Program-made: the position numbers and the translations under genes
Source of the DNA: Actinoplanes cyaneus
GTDB taxonomy: Bacteria; Actinomycetota; Actinomycetes; Mycobacteriales; Micromonosporaceae
DNA: 64,000 bases
Assembly: GCF_016862095.1 (NCBI RefSeq)
Contig: NZ_BOMH01000056.1
Location: forward strand, 35,049 to 99,048
Direction: 5' to 3'
The notes under the pieces: model-generated
What the model was told of the DNA's origin: nothing
Seen by the model: the letters and a program-made list of their open reading frames with translations, nothing else
The model's database searches: none
Shown: positions 13,264 through 22,078 of the stretch, in pieces
Layout of the letters: each line of letters begins with the position of its first letter
How positions within the stretch are numbered: the first letter of the stretch is position 1

Positions 13264-15048
13264 ATGAATCCTCGCGTGCGTGCGCCCGAACTCAAGGGCC
13301 GGGGCTGGCTGAACACTGGCGGTAAAGAGCTGACCCTCGCTGATTTGCGAGGTCGTTGCATCATCTTGGATTTCTGGACCTTCTGCTGCATCAACTGTCT
13401 GCACGTGCTGGACGAGTTGCGGCCGCTGGAGGAGAAGTACGGGGACGCCCTGGTCGTCATCGGTGTGCACTCCCCGAAATTCGAGCACGAGCGGGATCCG
13501 AAGGCGCTGGCCGCCGCCGTCGAGCGTTACGGCGTGCACCATCCGGTGATTGACGACGGCGACATGCACCTGTGGCAGCAGTACGCGGCGAAGGCCTGGC
13601 CCACCCTGGCCGTGGTCGACCCGACGGGTTATCTGGTTGCCTCGATGGCCGGCGAGGGTCACGCGGAGGGCCTGTCCCGGCTGATCGACGAGCTGGTCGC
13701 CAAGCACGAGGCGAACGGCACGCTGCACCGCGGTGACGGGCCGTATGTCGCGCCGCCGGCCCCGGAGGGTCTGCTGCACTTCCCCGGCAAGGCGATCGAG
13801 CTGCCCGGCGGTAACCTGCTGGTCTCCGACTCGGCCCGGCACTCGGTGGTCGAGCTGTCCCCCGACGGCGAGACGCTGGTCCGCCGGTTCGGCGGTGACC
13901 GGAACGAGCCGTTCAGCGAGCCGCAGGGTCTGCTGGCGCTGCCGCAGGCGATCAGGGACATCATCGGGTACGACGTGGTGGTCGCCGACACGGTCAACCA
14001 CCAGCTGCGCGGCCTGAACCTGGCGACCGGCGAGATCACTCTGGTCGCCGGGTCGGGCCGGCCGTGGCGGTCGACGGTGGACGATCACCCGCACGACGCG
14101 CTCGCCGCGGATCTCTCCTCGCCGTGGGACCTGGCGTGGTTCGACGACAAGGTCATCATCGCGATGGCGGGCATCCACCAGCTGTGGTGGTTCGACCCGA
14201 TCCAGCGCACGGTCGGCGTCTACGCCGGCACCACGGTCGAGGCGCTGCGCGACGGCCCGATCCCGGATGTCTGGATGGCCCAGCCGTCCGGCCTGTCGGC
14301 GACGGGGACGCGGCTCTGGATCGCCGACAGCGAGACGTCCGCCCTGCGCTACGTCGAGGACGGCGTGATGCACACGGCGGTCGGCCAGGGCCTGTTCGAT
14401 TTCGGTCACGTCGACGGTCCCGCTGACCAGGCGCTGTTCCAGCATCCACTCGGTGTCGCCGCGCTGGCGGACGGGTCGGTGCTGATCGCGGACACGTACA
14501 ACGGCGCGATCCGGCGGTTCGACCCGGTGGCGAACGAGGTGTCCACGGTGGATTCCGGTCTGGCCGAGCCGAGCGACATCCTGGTCACCGGCTCGGGGGA
14601 CGTCCTGGTCGTGGAGTCCGCCGCGCACCGGCTGACCCGGCTCGCGCCCGGCGTGATGAAGACGGTCGCCGGGGAGCGGCACAAGACCGAGCGCCCGCCG
14701 TCCCACCTGGCCCCGGGCGAGGTGACGCTCGACGTGATCTTCACGCCGGCGCCCGGTCAGAAGCTGGACAGCCAGTTCGGCTCGCCGTTGCGGCTGACCG
14801 TCTCGGCGTCACCGGCCGAGTTGCTGCTCGACGGCGAGGGCACGACGACCGAGTTGACCCGCCGGCTCGTGCTCAACCCGGACGTGCCGAAGGGCGTGCT
14901 GCAGGTGGTGGCCCAGGCAGCGACGTGTGACTTGGACGCCGAGTTCGGGGCGTGCCACCTGACCCGGCAGGACTGGGGCGTGCCGATCGTGATCGACACC
15001 GCCGCCCCGAGCCGGCTCCCGCTGATCCTGCGCGGGATGGACGCTTAG
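13264..15048 (+). CDS. Thioredoxin-like/NHL-repeat protein
   Basis: A 594-residue protein starting at ATG 13264 (MNPRVRAPELKGRGWLNTGG), the conserved chromosomal start. Residues 10-145 form a TlpA/AhpC-like thioredoxin domain with FWTFCCINCLH (a CxxC active site) at about 37-47, suggesting thiol-disulfide exchange. Residues 150-490 carry NHL/beta-propeller repeats (GNLLVSDSARHSVVELSPDG, VVVADTVNHQLRGLNLATGE, VLIADTYNGAIRRFDP). The C-terminal 110 residues form a beta domain. The human relative is NHLRC2. No signal peptide is present, so it is cytosolic. An in-frame upstream extension from the mobile element is described separately. Confidence 0.9.
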   Translation: MNPRVRAPELKGRGWLNTGGKELTLADLRGRCIILDFWTFCCINCLHVLDELRPLEEKYGDALVVIGVHSPKFEHERDPKALAAAVERYGVHHPVIDDGDMHLWQQYAAKAWPTLAVVDPTGYLVASMAGEGHAEGLSRLIDELVAKHEANGTLHRGDGPYVAPPAPEGLLHFPGKAIELPGGNLLVSDSARHSVVELSPDGETLVRRFGGDRNEPFSEPQGLLALPQAIRDIIGYDVVVADTVNHQLRGLNLATGEITLVAGSGRPWRSTVDDHPHDALAADLSSPWDLAWFDDKVIIAMAGIHQLWWFDPIQRTVGVYAGTTVEALRDGPIPDVWMAQPSGLSATGTRLWIADSETSALRYVEDGVMHTAVGQGLFDFGHVDGPADQALFQHPLGVAALADGSVLIADTYNGAIRRFDPVANEVSTVDSGLAEPSDILVTGSGDVLVVESAAHRLTRLAPGVMKTVAGERHKTERPPSHLAPGEVTLDVIFTPAPGQKLDSQFGSPLRLTVSASPAELLLDGEGTTTELTRRLVLNPDVPKGVLQVVAQAATCDLDAEFGACHLTRQDWGVPIVIDTAAPSRLPLILRGMDA

Positions 15049-15076
15049 GCCGTACCTGACAAGGGTTTGAATGCCC

Positions 15077-15850
15077 TTAGAAGGCCTGGATCGGGATGGA
15101 GGCGGCGACGAGCCCGGCCCGGACCGCGCGGGCCAGCTCGACGGCGCCCGGGGTGTCGCCGTGCAGGCAGATCGAGCGGACCGGGCAGGCGACGACTGTG
15201 CCGTCGGCGGCGACCACCTCGCCGTCGGCGGCCATCCGCGTGACCCGGGTCACCACCGTGGCCGGGTCGTGAACCAGTGCGTCAGGTCGTGACCGGGGCA
15301 CGAGCCGGCCGTCCGGCAGGTAACCACGGTCCGCGAAGCCCTCGCCGACAGCGGTGAGCCCGGCCGCCTCCGCGGTCGCGAAGAGCACCGAACCGGGCTG
15401 GCAGAGCAGCGGGAGCGCGCGGTCGTAGGCGAGCACCGCGGCCACCACCGCCTCGGCCTGCCGCTCGTCGACGGCCGCGGTGTTGTAGAGGGCACCGTGC
15501 GGCTTCACGTACCGCACGCGGTCGCCGGCCGCCCGGCAGAACGCCTCCAGGGCCCCGATCTGGTAGAGCACGTCGTCGCGGAGCTCGCCGAACTCGTAGT
15601 CGATCCGGCGCCGGCCGAAACCGGCCAGGTCCCGGTAGCCCACCTGGGCGCCGACGGCGACGCCCTTGGCGGTGGCCGCCCGGCACACCCGGTGCATGGT
15701 GGACGGGTCGCCGGCGTGGAAGCCGCAGGCCACGTTCGCCGAGGTCACCACGTCGAGCAGGGCGTCGTCGTCGCCGAGCCGCCAAGCGCCGAAGCCCTCG
15801 CCGAGGTCAGCGTTCAGATCAATCGGGGTCACCGGAAAATCATCGTGCAT
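15077..15850 (-). CDS. pxpA: 5-oxoprolinase subunit A (LamB/YcsF family)
   Basis: A 257-residue protein with the family opening IDLNADLGEGFGAWRLGDDD, then SANVACGFHAGDPSTMH and VRYVKPHGALYN, all diagnostic of PxpA. With PxpB and PxpC it forms the prokaryotic ATP-dependent 5-oxoprolinase that opens pyroglutamate to glutamate. PxpB/PxpC are not in the window, which is unusual because the three are often together. It converges with the NHL gene and is divergent from the hemolysin III gene; a TTACCC-type palindrome lies 22 bases ahead of its start. Confidence 0.93.
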   Translation of the reverse strand: MHDDFPVTPIDLNADLGEGFGAWRLGDDDALLDVVTSANVACGFHAGDPSTMHRVCRAATAKGVAVGAQVGYRDLAGFGRRRIDYEFGELRDDVLYQIGALEAFCRAAGDRVRYVKPHGALYNTAAVDERQAEAVVAAVLAYDRALPLLCQPGSVLFATAEAAGLTAVGEGFADRGYLPDGRLVPRSRPDALVHDPATVVTRVTRMAADGEVVAADGTVVACPVRSICLHGDTPGAVELARAVRAGLVAASIPIQAF

Positions 15851-15871
15851 CGGGAACCGTATGCGGCGTCA

Positions 15872-15885
15872 CTACCCACTAGTAA
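15872..15885. promoter_or_regulatory. Palindrome CTACCCACTAGTAA between pxpA and the hemolysin III gene
   Basis: One mismatch from the TTACCC-N4-GTAA palindromes upstream of fadE and etfD. It lies 22 bases before pxpA and 25 before the divergent start at 15911. Confidence 0.5.
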
Positions 15886-15910
15886 CCTACGCTGCCGTAA
15901 CCTGGATCCC

Positions 15911-16588
15911 GTGACGACCTCAGCCCCGTTCCGGATGAAGCCGACCGACCTCGGCAAGCCGCGACTACGCGGCCGGTTGCATCAGTACGCGTTCTTCGTC
16001 GCCCTGGTCTGCGGCATCGTGCTCTGCTCGATCGCCGCGAGCCGGCCGGGCATCGCACCGTTCATCAGTGTCCTGATCTACAGCGTGACGGTCTGCGGCC
16101 TCTTCGGGATCAGCGCGCTCTATCACCGGCGCGTCTGGAGCGAGCGCGGCTACCAGATCATGCGCCGGATGGATCACTCGATGATCTTCATCTTCATCGC
16201 CGGCACGTACACCCCGTTCTGCGTCGAGCTGCTCGACAAGGGCACGGCAGAGCTGATGCTCGGCCTGGTGTGGGGCGGGGCCGTGGGCGGGGTGGCGCTC
16301 AAGGTGATCTGGCCGAACCTGCCGCGGTGGGTCGGCGCGCCGCTCTACGTCGCGCTCGGCTGGGTCGCCGTCGGCATCATCCCGGACGTGCTGCACGTCG
16401 GCGGCGTCACCTGCCTGGTCCTGATGCTGGCCGGCGGCGTGATCTACACCGTCGGCGCGGTCTTCTACGCCCTCAAGCGGCCGAACCCGTGGCCGACCGT
16501 TTTCGGTCACCACGAGTTCTTCCACGCCTGCACGCTGGTGGCCGCGATCTGCCACCACATCGCGATCTACTTCGCGCTGTACGCCTGA
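15911..16588 (+). CDS. Hemolysin III (PAQR/YqfA) family membrane protein
   Basis: A 225-residue protein (GTG 15911; ATG 15944 is an alternative). Seven membrane segments span residues about 26-225. Family markers are SALYHRRVW, the DHSMIFIFIAGTYTPF segment near 82-97 and HHEFFHACTL near the C-terminus, giving the conserved His and Asp that bind zinc in PAQR-fold hydrolases. The family includes bacterial membrane homeostasis proteins; a haemolytic role is historical only. A strong terminator follows. Confidence 0.9.
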   Translation: MTTSAPFRMKPTDLGKPRLRGRLHQYAFFVALVCGIVLCSIAASRPGIAPFISVLIYSVTVCGLFGISALYHRRVWSERGYQIMRRMDHSMIFIFIAGTYTPFCVELLDKGTAELMLGLVWGGAVGGVALKVIWPNLPRWVGAPLYVALGWVAVGIIPDVLHVGGVTCLVLMLAGGVIYTVGAVFYALKRPNPWPTVFGHHEFFHACTLVAAICHHIAIYFALYA

Positions 16589-16603
16589 CGGCCGCATACG
16601 CGA

Positions 16604-16633
16604 AACGGCCCGGCGGTTGACCGCCGGGCCGTT
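16604..16633. terminator. Bidirectional hairpin terminator
   Basis: AACGGCCCGGCGG (16604-16616) pairs perfectly with CCGCCGGGCCGTT (16621-16633) around a four-base loop, between convergent genes. Confidence 0.85.
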
Positions 16634-16648
16634 GCACTATCTGAAGCT

Positions 16649-16933
16649 TTAGCGGTACGCCGGCGGCGGGGGCGGCGGGACGTCGTCCTGACGCACCTCG
16701 TGGTACTCGCCGGCGGCGTAGCCCGTCCCGGCGACCGGAGCGGCGGTGGAGCGGGTGACCACCGTGCGGCGACGGCTGTTCCAGAACCAGAGCGTGATGA
16801 CCAGCCCGATCAGGCCGGCGGCCATCAGGATCCAGCCGATCACGCTGATGTCGAGGCCGCTGATGTCCGCGTTGACGGCGAACGCCAGGATCGCCCCCAG
16901 AGCGAGCAGGAAAATACTTGCGCCGATGCCCAT
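16649..16933 (-). CDS. DUF6458-like small membrane protein
   Basis: A 94-residue protein starting MGIGASIFLLALGAILAFAV, with a Shine-Dalgarno GAGGG just upstream. Two membrane segments (ASIFLLALGAILAFAVNA and SVIGWILMAAGLIGLVITLW) are joined by the short loop DISGLDI. A short basic and Pro-rich tail (VPPPPPPAYR) is cytosolic. The pattern matches the conserved actinobacterial family annotated DUF6458; no function is known. The promoter faces the divergent phosphatase gene at 17048. Confidence 0.8.
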   Translation of the reverse strand: MGIGASIFLLALGAILAFAVNADISGLDISVIGWILMAAGLIGLVITLWFWNSRRRTVVTRSTAAPVAGTGYAAGEYHEVRQDDVPPPPPPAYR

Positions 16934-17047
16934 CGGGCCCTCCTCGTAAGCGGCCGGGCGTTGAGTCCTGCCTCGCTCGACCATCCTGAATACGTCGATC
17001 GAGGCCTTACCCGGACGCGTGAAGTTCCAATCAGGCAAGCTGTTCCA

Positions 17048-17566
17048 ATGACCTTGCGGACGCTGATCCTGCTACGCCACGCCAAAGCGGAGACTCCCGG
17101 CGAACTACCGGATTTCGACAGAAGTCTTACCGAGCGCGGCATGTCGGACGCCGACGCGGCCGGCGCCTGGCTGGTGGACGAGCGGCTGCACCCCGACCTG
17201 GTGATCTGCTCACCGGCCAAACGCACCCGGCAGACCTGGCAGGGCGCGTCGCTGGCGCTGGCACAGGGCGATCCGGCGCACGGTGCGCCCGAGGTCCACT
17301 ACGAGGATCAGCTCTACTACGGCGGGCGGACCGAGGTGTTCGACCTGCTCCGGGCGGTGCCGGAGCAGGTGCGCACGATCCTGCTGATCGGCCACAACCC
17401 AACGGTGTCCGAAGTGTCCGCTCTGCTCGTCCCGGACGAACAGTGGGACGGCGCGGCGCTGGAGTTGAAGACCTCCGGGATCGCCGTGCACACCACCGAG
17501 ACCGGATGGTCGGACACCCAGCCGAAGGGGATGCGCCTGTCACGCCGGCACACCGCCCGCGGCTGA
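17048..17566 (+). CDS. SixA-type histidine phosphatase
   Basis: A 172-residue protein of the phosphoglycerate-mutase-like superfamily. The catalytic motif LLRHAKAE is at residues 8-15 (His11), a second Arg lies in CSPAKRTRQT near 57-66, and the second catalytic His is in LIGHNPTVSE near 117-126. The RHAK form and the length fit SixA, which dephosphorylates phosphohistidine in signalling proteins; the actual substrate here is unknown. Stands alone between a divergent membrane protein and a convergent subtilase. Confidence 0.88.
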   Translation: MTLRTLILLRHAKAETPGELPDFDRSLTERGMSDADAAGAWLVDERLHPDLVICSPAKRTRQTWQGASLALAQGDPAHGAPEVHYEDQLYYGGRTEVFDLLRAVPEQVRTILLIGHNPTVSEVSALLVPDEQWDGAALELKTSGIAVHTTETGWSDTQPKGMRLSRRHTARG

Positions 17567-17570
17567 GCTC

Positions 17571-19619
17571 CTACTTCCGGTACCAGGTGCGGGCGCTGGT
17601 GTATCGCAGGTTGCCCAGGCGGTCGTACGCCCGGATCTGGATCTTCATGGTCTTCTTCTGCTTGGCGGTGTTCACCGACAGCTGGTAGGCCGACCGGTAA
17701 TCGGTAGCAACCACCTTGCCGTTCACCAGCAGCTGGACCCGGGCGATGCCACTCGGGTCGCTCGCCTTGACGTAGACCTTGACCGTGCCCTTGACCTTGG
17801 CCTTGTTCCCCGGCGCCTTCGTGATCGAGACGGCCGGTCCGCCGCTGTCCGCGATCACCGTCCGGCTGTAGTCGCGCGAGTTGCCGAGTTGGTCGGTCAG
17901 CCGCCAGATGACGGTGACGGCGCCGTTGGACGAGCCGGTCCGCACGACCAGCGAGTAGGGCGCCGAGATGTCCCGGCCGACGAGCTTTCCGTTGGACCAC
18001 AGCTCGGCCGACGCCACTCCGGACGGGTCGGTGACTCCGCTGATCGTGCTGGTGAAGGTGTCCCGGATCCGCGTGTTCGCGGCGGGGCGCAACTCGGTCG
18101 CGACCGGGCCGTCCACATCGAGCGGAGCACCGGTGTCGACCTGCACGGCGTACGTCTTCTCGGTGACGTTGCCCGCGTAGTCGATGGCCCGCAACGTCAC
18201 CGGCCAGTCGCCGCGATAGTGCGCGGGCGGCACGAGCTTCATCCGCCGGTCCCAGCTGGCGTCCCGCGTCGAGTCGACGACCTTGCCGTCGGCCACCAGC
18301 TCGAAGCCGTACACCCCGTGATCGTCGACGGCCTGCGGGAGCACCGTGGTCCCGGTCGCGCCGAGCACGCCAAGGGTGATGGTTGACGAGGTGATCCTCG
18401 GCGCCTCGGTGTCCGGCGCCCCGAGGCTGTGCAGGAGACCCGCGACATCCAGGTACGGCGAGATTTCGCCCACGAGTCCGATCCCGGTCAGATCCGGGTC
18501 GCCGGCCGTCTTCACGATCGCCGACCGGACCTCGTCCGCACTGGCCGTGGGCTTCAGGCTGAAGGCGAGCGCCGCCGCTCCGGAGACCGCGGCCGCCGAA
18601 GCCGACGTGCCGACCAGCGGGCCTCCGGTGCCCGACGGAGCGACCGCCCAGAGCGAGGCGGGTCCTTCCACATCGATCCAGCGGTCGGCCGGACTGTTCA
18701 GCGGATTCATGTTGGTCCCAGCCGCGGGGAGGCCGTTGGGCAGCGCCGCGGCGACCGCGAGCGCCGGCTCGGTCGCTGCCGGGTAGTGCCGGTCGGAGCG
18801 ATAGTCATCCTGCCCGGCGGAGCCGATGACCAGGGCACCGTGGTCGGCCGCGTACTGCACCGCCTCGCGCAGCAACCGGCTGTCCGTGGTGGTGCTGAAC
18901 GAGGTGTTGATGACCCGAGCGCCGTTGGCGGCGGCGTAGGTGATGCCAGACGCGGCCAGGGCGGACGTTCCCGACGCGCCGCCGTCCGCGTCATGCTTCA
19001 GGACCCGGACCGGAAGGATCCGGCACTGTGGGCAGACCCCGGCCGCGCTCACCCCGTTGTTCGCGGTCGCCGCGATGACCCCGGCGACCAGGCTCCCATG
19101 GCCGTCGTCGTCGACGGGTTCCCGGCCGCTCTCCACCAGGTTGAGCCCGGGGAGGATCCGGGCGGCCGGGAGGTCCCGGTTCGCCGTCACGCCGGAATCG
19201 ACGACGGCGACGGTCACGTCCGCGCTGCCCGTCGTCCACGTCCACGCCTCCGGGACGGCCGCGGCATCAAGCGATTGGGAGTAGAACGGGTCGTTGACGG
19301 GCCCGGCCGCGTCCGCGTGAACCGGCGCATCCTCCTCGACCCAGGTCACTGCTGGATCGGCCAGCAGATCGGCCACGAAACTATCCCGGTCGGCCGCGGC
19401 GACCGTCATGGTCACCGCATTCAGCCCGACGACGACACGACGGCTCAGCGTACGGGCGGCGAAGCGAGCGACCACGTCGGTGCGGTCGGAGATCTGCCGC
19501 ACCCCGATGTCGAGAATGACCGGCGGGGCCTCGTCGGCCCGCGCGGGTGTGGCGACCAGACCGGCCAGGAGAAGGGAAGAAAGGCAGGCAGCGACTATGC
19601 GCACCGAAGGCCCCCGCAT
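17571..19619 (-). CDS. Secreted subtilase (S8 peptidase) with Ig-like repeats
   Basis: A 682-residue exported protein. The signal peptide (basic start, LLLAGLVATPARA) ends near residue 28. A propeptide-like inhibitor domain (about 32-105) precedes the catalytic domain, with Asp141 (VAVVDSGV), His174 (DGHGSLVAG) and Ser339 (GTSASAA). The oxyanion position, normally Asn in an AGN motif, is Gln270 (GSAGQDD), which may lower or abolish proteolysis. From about residue 400 three beta-sandwich repeats follow (SSTITLGVLGATG..., GVTDPSGVASAELWSNGKLV, ASDPSGIARVQLLVNGKVVA), the last two closely alike. They likely bind wall or polymer. The gene is monocistronic. Confidence 0.9.
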   Translation of the reverse strand: MRGPSVRIVAACLSSLLLAGLVATPARADEAPPVILDIGVRQISDRTDVVARFAARTLSRRVVVGLNAVTMTVAAADRDSFVADLLADPAVTWVEEDAPVHADAAGPVNDPFYSQSLDAAAVPEAWTWTTGSADVTVAVVDSGVTANRDLPAARILPGLNLVESGREPVDDDGHGSLVAGVIAATANNGVSAAGVCPQCRILPVRVLKHDADGGASGTSALAASGITYAAANGARVINTSFSTTTDSRLLREAVQYAADHGALVIGSAGQDDYRSDRHYPAATEPALAVAAALPNGLPAAGTNMNPLNSPADRWIDVEGPASLWAVAPSGTGGPLVGTSASAAAVSGAAALAFSLKPTASADEVRSAIVKTAGDPDLTGIGLVGEISPYLDVAGLLHSLGAPDTEAPRITSSTITLGVLGATGTTVLPQAVDDHGVYGFELVADGKVVDSTRDASWDRRMKLVPPAHYRGDWPVTLRAIDYAGNVTEKTYAVQVDTGAPLDVDGPVATELRPAANTRIRDTFTSTISGVTDPSGVASAELWSNGKLVGRDISAPYSLVVRTGSSNGAVTVIWRLTDQLGNSRDYSRTVIADSGGPAVSITKAPGNKAKVKGTVKVYVKASDPSGIARVQLLVNGKVVATDYRSAYQLSVNTAKQKKTMKIQIRAYDRLGNLRYTSARTWYRK

Positions 19620-19705
19620 TCGATGATCTTCAGTATCGAAGAGGATCGTACGGGTACGTCGTTACGGTAGCGTCCTCCGATCAGGTCACGATCGGAAGAC
19701 AACGA

Positions 19706-19735
19706 AGGCCGGCGGACGCCATTGTCCGCCGGCCT
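19706..19735. terminator. Hairpin terminator after the acyl-CoA dehydrogenase gene
   Basis: AGGCCGGCGGAC (19706-19717) pairs perfectly with GTCCGCCGGCCT (19724-19735). It follows the leftward gene ending at 19769 and precedes the subtilase promoter. Confidence 0.85.
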
Positions 19736-19768
19736 ACGTCTTTTCAGGAGAGTGGGAAAAGCTTCAGG

Positions 19769-21625
19769 TCAGAACGCGTCCTCGTCCAGGTCCATCAGGT
19801 CGAGGGTGGTGTTCTCGATGATCCGGCGGTCGGAGCCGATCCGCGGCAGGATCTCGCGGGTGAAGAAGCGGGCCGCCGCCACCTTGCCGGTGTAGAACTT
19901 CTTGTCGGCCTCGGACACCTCGCCGTTCAGCGCGTTCAGCGCCACCTCGGCCTGGCGCAGCAGCAGCCAGGCGAGGACCACGTCGCCCAGGGCGAGCAGG
20001 ATCCGGCGGGAGGTCAGGCCGATCTTGTACAGCTCACGGGACTCGCCGCCCTGCACCGCGGCCAGCCAGCCCATCGTCACGCCGAGGATCTGCTGCAGCT
20101 CGCCGAGGGCCTTGCCCAGCGCCAGCCGCTCGTTCTTGAGCTGACCGTTGCCGGCCTCGCTCTCGATGAAGCCCTGGATCTCGCCGGCGATCGTGCCGAG
20201 CGCCCGGCCGTTGTCCTTGACGATCTTGCGGAAGATCAGGTCGAGGCTCTGGATCGCGGTGGTGCCCTCGTACAGGGTGTCGATCTTCGCGTCCCGCACG
20301 TACTGCTCGAGCGGGTAGTCCTGCAGGAAGCCGGAGCCACCGAAGGTCTGCAGCGACTCGTGGCCGAGCAGCTCGTAGGCCCGCTCCGAGCCGACGCCCT
20401 TGACCAGCGGAAGCAGGAAGTCGTTGATCTTGCTGGCGATCTTCGCGGCCTTCTCGTCGCCGGCGGCCTGCGCGATCGCGACCTTGTCCTGCCACGAGGC
20501 GGTGTAGATCACCAGGGCGCGCAGGGCCTCGGAGTACGACTTCTGGAGCATCAGCGAACGACGTACGTCCGGGTGGTGGGTGATGGTCACCCGGGGAGCC
20601 GCCTTGTCGGTGTTCTGCACCAGGTCGGCGCCCTGGACGCGGTTCTTCGCGTACTCCAGCGCGTTCAGGTAGCCCGTCGACAGGGTGGCGATCGCCTTGG
20701 TGCCGACCATCATCCGCGCGTACTCGATGATCATGAACATCTGCCGGATGCCGTCGTGCTTGTCGCCCAGCAGCCAGCCCTTGGCCGGGGTGCCGTGCTC
20801 GCCGAAGGTCATCTCACAGGTGTTGGAGACCTTGAGGCCCATCTTGTGCTCGACGTTGGTGGCGTAGACGCCGTTGCGCTCGCCGAGCTCACCCGTCGTA
20901 CCGTCGAAGTGGTACTTCGGCACGATGAACAGCGACAGGCCCTTGGTGCCCGGGCCGCCCTGGCCCTCGACGCCCACCGGACGCGCCAGCACGTAGTGGA
21001 TGATGTTGTCGCTCAGGTCGTGCTCACCCGAGGTGATGAATCGCTTCACGCCCTCGATGTGCCACGAGCCGTCCGGCTGCGGGATCGCGCGGGTGCGGCC
21101 GGCGCCGACGTCCGAACCGGCGTCCGGCTCGGTCAGCACCATGGTCGAGCCCCACTGCTTCTCGACGAAGAGCTTGGCCCACTCCTGCTGCTCCGGCGTG
21201 CCCTCGGTGTGGGCGACGTGGGCGAAGGACGGACCGGACGCGTACATCCAGATCGGGGCGTTGGAGCCGAGGATCTGCTCGGCAATCGCCCACCACAGGG
21301 TGCGCGGGGCGAACGTGCCGCCCAGCGAGCCGGGAAGGTCGAGTCGCCAGAACTCGGAGGCCATGAAGGTCTCGTACGACTTCTTGAACGACTCGGGCAG
21401 CGGCGCGGTGTGCGTCGCCGGGTCGAACACCGGAGGGTTCCGGTCGGCGTCGGTGTAGCTGGCCGCGAGGTCTTCGCGGGCCAACCGGTTCACCTCGGCG
21501 AGCACGTCGCGTGCAGTCTCCGCGTCGATCTCGTCGAACGGTGCCTGACCGAACGCCTTGTCCGCCCCGAAGACCTCGAACAGGTTGAACTGGAGGTCCC
21601 GAAGGTTGCTCTGGTAGTGAGTCAT
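19769..21625 (-). CDS. Acyl-CoA dehydrogenase, long FadE form
   Basis: A 618-residue flavoenzyme of the long actinobacterial class related to mycobacterial FadE5. It introduces the alpha-beta double bond in acyl-CoA, passing electrons to ETF. Landmarks are FAHVAHTEGTPEQQEWAKL, the FAD-contacting VLTEPDAGSDVGA near 186, a helical C-terminal domain and the segment GGSGFLQDYPLEQYVRDAK near 434-452 that precedes the EGTTAIQS motif. About 170 residues follow the core, as in this subfamily. The gene is monocistronic and carries a 16-bp palindrome 28 bases upstream, nearly identical to one before the EtfD-like gene at 33,237-35,384. Confidence 0.93.
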   Translation of the reverse strand: MTHYQSNLRDLQFNLFEVFGADKAFGQAPFDEIDAETARDVLAEVNRLAREDLAASYTDADRNPPVFDPATHTAPLPESFKKSYETFMASEFWRLDLPGSLGGTFAPRTLWWAIAEQILGSNAPIWMYASGPSFAHVAHTEGTPEQQEWAKLFVEKQWGSTMVLTEPDAGSDVGAGRTRAIPQPDGSWHIEGVKRFITSGEHDLSDNIIHYVLARPVGVEGQGGPGTKGLSLFIVPKYHFDGTTGELGERNGVYATNVEHKMGLKVSNTCEMTFGEHGTPAKGWLLGDKHDGIRQMFMIIEYARMMVGTKAIATLSTGYLNALEYAKNRVQGADLVQNTDKAAPRVTITHHPDVRRSLMLQKSYSEALRALVIYTASWQDKVAIAQAAGDEKAAKIASKINDFLLPLVKGVGSERAYELLGHESLQTFGGSGFLQDYPLEQYVRDAKIDTLYEGTTAIQSLDLIFRKIVKDNGRALGTIAGEIQGFIESEAGNGQLKNERLALGKALGELQQILGVTMGWLAAVQGGESRELYKIGLTSRRILLALGDVVLAWLLLRQAEVALNALNGEVSEADKKFYTGKVAAARFFTREILPRIGSDRRIIENTTLDLMDLDEDAF

Positions 21626-21652
21626 GGTGATTGGCCCGCTCTCCGAACGCGA

Positions 21653-21668
21653 GTTACCCGTCAGTAAC
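21653..21668. promoter_or_regulatory. Palindromic operator GTTACCCGTCAGTAAC upstream of fadE
   Basis: Imperfect 16-bp palindrome 28 bases before the fadE start, in the position of a TetR-family repressor site. A related palindrome, TTACCGATCGGTAG, follows at 21679-21692. Confidence 0.65.
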
Positions 21669-21891
21669 TAGCACTGTATTACCGATCGGTAGGCCGCGAC
21701 AACCCGGGCAGGATTCTGTGACCAACCCACCTGGTCGGAGGGGGTGTCCGTCGGATCGAGGCACAAACGTCTCCGATCGGGTGGTCACCGGTACAGCCGT
21801 TCGGCCATTTGCACGTTTCGAACCGGGAACCACGTATCGCGTACCCACGAGTTTCGTTGCTCCGGATAGACCGAGCTTTAAGGGGGACGAC

Positions 21892-22047
21892 ATGTTCGCC
21901 ACGATCAAAAGCCTGATTCCGGAGCCGCGCCAGGCGAATCAGCCGCGCAACTACGTCGGCCGGCACCGCCAGCCCGAGCAGGTCCCGCCGGCCCCGGTGC
22001 CGACCGCTCCGGCACCAGCCGATCCCGAGGAGAGCCCCGCCGCGTAG
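21892..22047 (+). CDS. Small Pro-rich hypothetical protein
   Basis: A 51-residue protein, MFATIKSLIPEPRQANQPRN, ending in an Ala/Pro-rich tail (VPPAPVPTAPAPADP). AGGGGGA lies seven bases before the ATG, which is the main support. No membrane segment or known domain. It converges with the SpoIIE phosphatase gene, ending 32 bases from its stop. It could be a chance frame; confidence is moderate. Confidence 0.5.
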   Translation: MFATIKSLIPEPRQANQPRNYVGRHRQPEQVPPAPVPTAPAPADPEESPAA

Positions 22048-22078
22048 GGCGTCGCTGGAGCGCCCAGACCGCGGCGGC

